DNA of 64,000 nucleotides from Mycobacterium syngnathidarum (GTDB lineage: Bacteria; Actinomycetota; Actinomycetes; Mycobacteriales; Mycobacteriaceae). The position numbers and the translations under genes are program-made. The DNA lies in NCBI RefSeq assembly GCF_001942625.1, contig NZ_MLCL01000086.1, positions 124,001-188,000 of the forward strand. The letters run 5' to 3'. The notes beneath the pieces were generated by a model. The model ran no database searches. It was not told the DNA's origin and saw only the letters and a program-made list of their open reading frames with translations. Within the stretch, counting starts at the first letter, position 1, and every line of letters starts with the position of its first letter. Positions 59,707 to 64,000 of the stretch are shown here, one piece after another.

Positions 59707-60966
59707 GTGAACGAGGACAGGCCGAGCCCGGTTCAAACCCACCGGCTGAGCCGGATGAGTGGACGCGACCCGCACGAAGAGCACCGGGCGGCGACCCCAC
59801 TGGAATTGTTGTTCGATCTCACCTTCGTGATCGCTTTCGGCGTGGCGGCCGCACAACTTGCGCACCTGATGGCCGAGGGGCACGTGTCGGCCGGGTTGGC
59901 GGGGTTCGGTTTCTCCGCGTTCGCGATCTGGTGGGCGTGGATGAACTTCACCTGGTTCGCGTCTGCCTATGACACTGACGACTGGATCTATCGGTTGATG
60001 ACGATGCTGCAGATGGTCGGCGTCATCATCCTGGCAATGGGCATATCCCCGGTCTTCGCCTCGATCGAACACGGCGGCCACGTCGACAACGTGGTGATGG
60101 TGGCCGGCTATGTGGTGATGCGAGTTGCGTTGGTGGGGCAGTGGTTACGGGCCGCCGCGCAGGATCCGCCCCGCCGGTCGGCGTGCCTGACCTACGCGTG
60201 CGCGGTCGTCGTCGCGCAGATCGGGTGGGTGGTACAGATCTTCGTGCACACATCGCTGACGGTCTTCTTCGTCACCGCACTGGTGCTGATCATCGTGGAG
60301 ATCAGCGGACCGATGCTGGCCGAGCGGGTGATGGGTGGCACCCCGTGGCACGCCCATCACGTGGCCGAGCGCTATGGACTGCTGGCGATCATCGCGCTGG
60401 GTGAGGGTGTGGTCGGCACAGTGGCGTCCCTGACCGCTGCCGTGGGGGAGCACGGCTGGTCCACCGATGCCATCTTGCTGGTGGCCGCCGGAATCGGCCT
60501 GACATTCGGCATGTGGTGGGTGTACTTCCTGGTTCCGGCCGGCGCCCTGTTGCACGCTCAGCGCACGCTGTCGTTCTGGTACGGATACCTGCACCTGGCG
60601 GTGTTCGCGGCGATCGTGGCCACCGGCGCGGGATTACACGTGGCCGCCTATTACATCGACGGTGAATCGAAGCTGGATTCCGTCGGCACCGTGCTGGCCG
60701 TGGCGATCCCGGTGGGCGTGTACCTGGTGGCGATGTACGTCATCTACTCATTCCTGGTGAAGGAACTCGATCTCATGCATGCGTTGCTGCTGGTGCTGGC
60801 CGCGGCGGTCCTGGTGGTCGCGGTCGTGCTGGCCGCGCAGGGCACGTCGATGACGCTGTGCCTGTTGGTGGTCACCGCGGCACCGGTGGTGGTGGTCGCC
60901 GGGTTCGAGGCGGTCGGGCACCGGCACGCTGCCGAGATCGTCGGTCGGCGGTTGGACACTCACTGA
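59707..60966 (+). CDS. LtrA family membrane protein
   Basis: 419 residues with about ten to twelve membrane helices. The family N-terminus reads RMSGRDPHEEHRAATPLELLFDLTFVIAFG, and HHVAERYGLLAIIALGEGVVG is the second signature. LtrA (low-temperature requirement A) proteins are of unknown biochemical function. GTG 59707 follows an AAGG; ATG 59644 is a longer option without a clear ribosome site. Convergent with the MFS gene, overlapping by 7 bp. This region no longer carries the repeated operators. Confidence 0.87.
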   Translation: MNEDRPSPVQTHRLSRMSGRDPHEEHRAATPLELLFDLTFVIAFGVAAAQLAHLMAEGHVSAGLAGFGFSAFAIWWAWMNFTWFASAYDTDDWIYRLMTMLQMVGVIILAMGISPVFASIEHGGHVDNVVMVAGYVVMRVALVGQWLRAAAQDPPRRSACLTYACAVVVAQIGWVVQIFVHTSLTVFFVTALVLIIVEISGPMLAERVMGGTPWHAHHVAERYGLLAIIALGEGVVGTVASLTAAVGEHGWSTDAILLVAAGIGLTFGMWWVYFLVPAGALLHAQRTLSFWYGYLHLAVFAAIVATGAGLHVAAYYIDGESKLDSVGTVLAVAIPVGVYLVAMYVIYSFLVKELDLMHALLLVLAAAVLVVAVVLAAQGTSMTLCLLVVTAAPVVVVAGFEAVGHRHAAEIVGRRLDTH

Positions 60967-62228
60967 CCGGGGTGAGTCTCGAAGGTCTCCAACAGCATTC
61001 GTTCCTGTTCGGCTGCCAGTAGGCGTCGGGTCTTGGTGCGGGTGATCAGGATGCCGATCGTGGCCAGGATCCACACCGCGTACTGCACCGACCAGGCCAG
61101 CCGGAACGACGTGAACGAGTAGCTGTCGGCGCCGGACAGGATCAGGCCCATGGCCTGCATCACCAGCAGTGCCGCCAGGAACCCACCCATGTTCACCATG
61201 CCCTGGGCCGTGCCGAGCGTGTGGCTCGGATTGAAGGTCCGGGCGAAGTCGAAGCCGACCATCGAACCGGGGCCGCCCACCGAGATGACGACGATCAGCA
61301 CCACCAACAACCACATCGGTGCCGGGCCGGGCAACGCCAGCACCACGGTCCACACCAGCGCGTTGCTGGCGATGATCCACAGCACCAGCCGTGACCTGCG
61401 GTGGGGACGACGCCCGGTGAACACGCCGATGATGATCCCGGCCGAGATGGCGGCGCACACCGAGATGGTGAGCAGAGCGCCCGCCGCGGTCTCCGAAAGT
61501 CCCTGCGCCACCGTCAGATACGGCACACCCCACATCAGCGCGAACACCGTCACCGAGAACTGGGTGCCCATATGGGTGAAGAATCCGAGCCTGGTCCCGG
61601 GACGTAGCCAGACGGTCTTGATGCGAGACAGGGTGGTGTGCAGGGAGATCGGTTCGGATGTGAGGGCCGAACGGTGCGGGGTGTTGCGGATGAGTGCCAG
61701 CGCCAGCACGATCACCACGATGCCGAATGCCGCGACCGACAGGTATGCCGGTGTCCATCCGGAGCCGGTGAGTATCGCGAGGAATGGGACGGCGGACAGG
61801 ACCTGACCGAGTTGCCCGCAGATGCCGGTCAACTGCGCCACCAATGGAACGCGTTCGGGCTCGAACCAGTACGGCACCAGGCGAAGAACCGAGATGAAGG
61901 TCAAAGCATCGCCGAGGCCGACGATGGCGCGTGCCCCGATGGCTGCGGGCAGCGACTCGCTGAGGGCGAGCACGAGCTGGCCGGCTGTCATCAGCGCGGC
62001 CCCGGACACGATGAGCGCACGGGAACCGAAGCGGTCCAACAGCAGTCCGGCCGGCACCTGGGCTGCGGCGTAGACGATCACCTGCAGCACCACGAACGTA
62101 GAGAGCACACCAGGGCTCGCGGCAAATCTGTCGGCGGCCTGTAGACCCGAGACGCCGAGGGTGGTGCGGTCGAGGACGGCGATGATGTAGGCGAGTAGCC
62201 CGGTGGCCCACACGATCCAGGGACGCAC
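60960..62228 (-). CDS. MFS transporter
   Basis: 422 residues, about twelve membrane helices. The loop 2-3 motif appears as GLLLDRFGSRALIVSGA, and DRTTLGVSGLQAADRFAASPG follows helix 1, the pattern of the hexuronate/nitrate-like MFS groups. GTG 62228 (MRPWIVW) has AAGG 7 nt upstream; the longer reading is a hydrophilic, basic stretch without homology signs. Substrate unknown. Monocistronic. Confidence 0.87.
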   Translation of the reverse strand: MRPWIVWATGLLAYIIAVLDRTTLGVSGLQAADRFAASPGVLSTFVVLQVIVYAAAQVPAGLLLDRFGSRALIVSGAALMTAGQLVLALSESLPAAIGARAIVGLGDALTFISVLRLVPYWFEPERVPLVAQLTGICGQLGQVLSAVPFLAILTGSGWTPAYLSVAAFGIVVIVLALALIRNTPHRSALTSEPISLHTTLSRIKTVWLRPGTRLGFFTHMGTQFSVTVFALMWGVPYLTVAQGLSETAAGALLTISVCAAISAGIIIGVFTGRRPHRRSRLVLWIIASNALVWTVVLALPGPAPMWLLVVLIVVISVGGPGSMVGFDFARTFNPSHTLGTAQGMVNMGGFLAALLVMQAMGLILSGADSYSFTSFRLAWSVQYAVWILATIGILITRTKTRRLLAAEQERMLLETFETHPGQ

Positions 62229-62544
62229 GCGGGCACCTTTCGTCGAATGAGTTTGTCGGGGCAGACGTACATGCTCTCGCACCGGAGGCAATGAAGCGAA
62301 CGGCCTCCATTGTGCTGGTTGTGAATTTGGTCTCGCGGCCGTCTTTCGGCCGATCACGGAGTTGGCTGAAAATGCACACTCACGTGAAATGTGAGACAGA
62401 TGATGCAGCATATCCGCTGATAACAGGCATACGTGCGGAGGCGTCGGGTGCTCGAACCATCTGGGTACAAATTCGCTCGCGCCTTTAACTGAGGGTAGGG
62501 TGTCGACATGTTTCGCTGTTCAAACCGGCGCGGAGGACGTCGGC

Positions 62545-63159
62545 TTGGTTGAGTATCGTCTGGAAGACCTGGCGCGCATTTCCGGCGTCAGCGCCCGCAA
62601 TATCCGCGCTTATCGGGAGCGCGGATTGCTGGATTCGCCGCGGCGCGTAGGGCGCTCGGCGTACTACGGCGAGCGGCATCTGGCTCAGTTGGCGGCGATC
62701 AGCCAGCTACTGGCCAAAGGTTTCAACTCGGCGCACATCGCCGAGTTCTTCGCAGGCTTGCGCAGCGGTAAGGACCTGCCCGAAGCCCTGGGGATCCAGG
62801 CCTCGGACTGGTGTCGGCCCAACGTGTCGACTCTGAATGTGGATCCGGCCGACGACGATGTGCGCACGCTCGTGAAGTTCGGATTGCTGCGTATCGTCGA
62901 CGGCTCTGTGCAGATGCCCGACCCGGCGTTGGCCGCGCTCGTCACCGGCGCGCAGGACCAGCTGCGCTGTCTGCGCATCATCGCCCACGTCGCTCGGTCG
63001 ACAGATGCTGCCGTTGATCGGGTAGCCGAGGCCGCGGTCACCGCGCTCACCGAAACCCGGGGCGTTCCGTCTGACGCGGACCTGTCTCAGCTGACTCGAG
63101 CGGTGGTCTCGGTCGAGGTTGAACGCGCCCTGCGCAAGAGCCTGGCCGCCGCCGACTAG
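62545..63159 (+). CDS. MerR family transcriptional regulator
   Basis: 204 residues. MerR-type winged helix at the N-terminus (YRLEDLARISGVSARNIRAYRERGLLDSPRRVGRSAYYGERHLAQLAAI), followed by a helical effector domain without the cysteine pattern of metal sensors. I prefer TTG 62545, 8 nt after GGAGG; GTG 62500 would add 15 residues. It lies upstream of fas in the same direction, separated by 568 bp, so it is probably not co-transcribed with it. Target unknown. Confidence 0.85.
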   Translation: MVEYRLEDLARISGVSARNIRAYRERGLLDSPRRVGRSAYYGERHLAQLAAISQLLAKGFNSAHIAEFFAGLRSGKDLPEALGIQASDWCRPNVSTLNVDPADDDVRTLVKFGLLRIVDGSVQMPDPALAALVTGAQDQLRCLRIIAHVARSTDAAVDRVAEAAVTALTETRGVPSDADLSQLTRAVVSVEVERALRKSLAAAD

Positions 63160-63727
63160 GGTGACGGCGATCGCCGCGATTCGGCCTGCGGAACTGAAAT
63201 AGTTACCGACGAGTAAGATATTTCAGCAAACTTTTTGTTCGGACGCTCAGGATTCGCTGGACAACATCGGCTCGATTGTCTGCTGGATCTCCGCCACTTC
63301 GAGGGCTCGGATGTGGCGGAAAATTTAGATAACGATTCGATAACAATGCTGCCTTGATCTGCGCAGTTGTGGCTACTCGACCGTAACCACCTGCCAACAG
63401 GACGTTTGTCCCGAATAGCTTTGGCCGCCAGTCCGTGCCGCGTTACGTTACCGGCGGTTACCCATGCGTAGAACTCGCCAGTAACCAATCTGGGCGGAAA
63501 ACGCCCACTGGTTCTTATGACACTCTTAGTACGGCGGGAATGCCAGTGCACCGTCCGGAGCGCTCTCCGGACGCCAGCGTTCCAGCCTGATTCGACGCTG
63601 AATCGCCGTTGGCCTGTCGCCGGGCAGCCACACGCCCCAGACCACGCAGACACCGAACACCGCACGCGACAGCCGCACGCGACACCTTTCATCGCAGAAC
63701 CACAGCAGCACCGAGGAGATAGCGCCA
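63160..63727. other. 568-bp intergenic region upstream of fas
   Basis: No convincing gene. Two direct repeats GATAAC (63328-63333 and 63339-63344, 11 bp apart) and closely spaced GTTAC repeats around 63443-63460 are possible regulator sites. TTCTTATGACACTCTTAGTA (about 63511-63530) is a possible promoter. The region is less GC-rich than its neighbours, as expected for a long fas leader and promoter. No attempt is made to assign FasR sites. Confidence 0.4.
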
Positions 63728-64000
63728 GTGACGATCTATGAACACGACCGGGTGTCGGCCGGTCGCAACGACGACTCAGGATCCGTTGGTCGGCAGGCTG
63801 ACTCCACCCATGCTCTCGTCGACCGGCTGAGCGCCGGCGAGCCCTATGCCGTGGCCTTCGGCGGCCAGGGCAGCGCCTGGCTGGAGACCCTTGAGGAGTT
63901 GGTGTCCTCGGCCGGTATCGAGGCCGAACTGGCGACTCTGGCCGGCGAGGCCGAGCTGCTGCTGGAGCCGGTGGCCTCCGAGCTCGTCGTGGTGCGGCCG
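63728..64000 (+). CDS. fas: type I fatty acid synthase, N-terminal fragment (continues beyond window)
   Basis: The first 91 residues of mycobacterial FAS-I. The start MTIYEHDRVSAGR and the block THALVDRLSAGEPYAVAFGGQGSAWLETLEE match the conserved N-terminus before the acyltransferase domain. The full protein is about 3000 residues and makes C16-C26 fatty acids for phospholipids and as FAS-II primers. GTG 63728 with GAGGAG about 9 nt upstream. Its presence firmly places the DNA in the Mycobacteriales. Confidence 0.95.
   Translation, partial: MTIYEHDRVSAGRNDDSGSVGRQADSTHALVDRLSAGEPYAVAFGGQGSAWLETLEELVSSAGIEAELATLAGEAELLLEPVASELVVVRP

Noticed and set aside
60748..62379. 543-codon open frame on the minus strand in a second frame
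   Set aside because: It overlaps the MFS transporter in another frame and is Arg/His-rich with no membrane pattern.
1..64000. tRNA or rRNA genes, CRISPR arrays, insertion sequences or prophage genes
   Set aside because: No tRNA-like cloverleaf, no rRNA segment, no regularly spaced repeat array and no transposase or integrase motif was noticed on reading. A tRNAscan or ISfinder search would settle this.

Overview
High-GC DNA from a mycobacterium, most likely a fast-growing Mycolicibacterium-type species. The evidence is the 5' end of a type I fatty acid synthase gene (fas) at the right edge, a complete yrbEA-yrbEB-mceA-F lipid importer operon, mycofactocin-type short-chain dehydrogenases, a hemophore-like secreted protein, and many P450, acyl-CoA dehydrogenase and acyl-CoA ligase genes. 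Most of the window (about 1-58.8 kb) reads as one large catabolic island for a hydrophobic, probably alicyclic (sterol- or terpenoid-like) substrate. The substrate itself cannot be read from the sequence.

Layout. 0-3.7 kb (minus): two beta-hydroxyacid-dehydrogenase-like genes, an alpha/beta hydrolase and a DUF35-thiolase fusion. 3.8-5.9 kb: single-cluster ferredoxin, NuoF-like flavoprotein and an unknown gene. 5.9-9.5 kb (minus): hydrolase, Rieske protein, two amidohydrolases. 9.8-12 kb: paired acyl-CoA dehydrogenases. 12.3-17.5 kb: a tandem (double) TetR regulator, an SDR, a NorD-like VWA protein and a NorQ/CbbQ-like AAA+ ATPase. 17.6-25.6 kb: a seven-gene operon (signal-less periplasmic-binding-protein homologue, AveC-like membrane protein, SDR, aldehyde dehydrogenase, two P450s, mycofactocin-type SDR). 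25.6-28.5 kb: TetR divergent from a small membrane protein, a second AveC-like protein and a P450. 28.5-32.2 kb (minus): hemophore-like protein, P450, ferredoxin, two SDRs. 32.5-35.2 kb: aldehyde dehydrogenase and class III CoA-transferase. 35.5-45.3 kb: the mce operon. 45.4-47.5 kb: four small secreted proteins. 47.7-49.8 kb: P450 divergent from TetR. 49.9-57.2 kb: thiolase/DUF35 pair, VOC protein, crotonase, two acyl-CoA ligases, amidohydrolase. 57.3-58.8 kb: two Mce-associated membrane proteins. 58.9-63.2 kb: short SARP-like regulator, LtrA, MFS transporter, MerR regulator. 63.7 kb to the end: fas.

How the parts may work together (inference). Mce/YrbE imports the lipid. P450s fed by ferredoxins (and perhaps by the NuoF-like flavoprotein) hydroxylate it. 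SDRs and aldehyde dehydrogenases oxidise the alcohols to acids. The ligases and CoA-transferase make CoA esters. The acyl-CoA dehydrogenase pair, crotonase, MFE-2-like SDR and thiolase/DUF35 proteins then shorten side chains.

The most unusual signals are regulatory. (1) A 16-18 bp near-palindrome related to GACCAAATATTTGGTC precedes the tandem TetR gene, the VWA/SDR divergent pair, the AAA+ gene and the AveC/P450 operon. This defines a compact regulon in which a MoxR/VWA chaperone pair is tied to AveC-like and P450 enzymes rather than to nitric oxide reductase or Rubisco. (2) A second family of sites, built from the half-site GAGAAT/ATTCTC spaced alternately by 3 and 7 nt, lies in eleven intergenic regions upstream of nearly all other operons from 3.8 to 57.3 kb.
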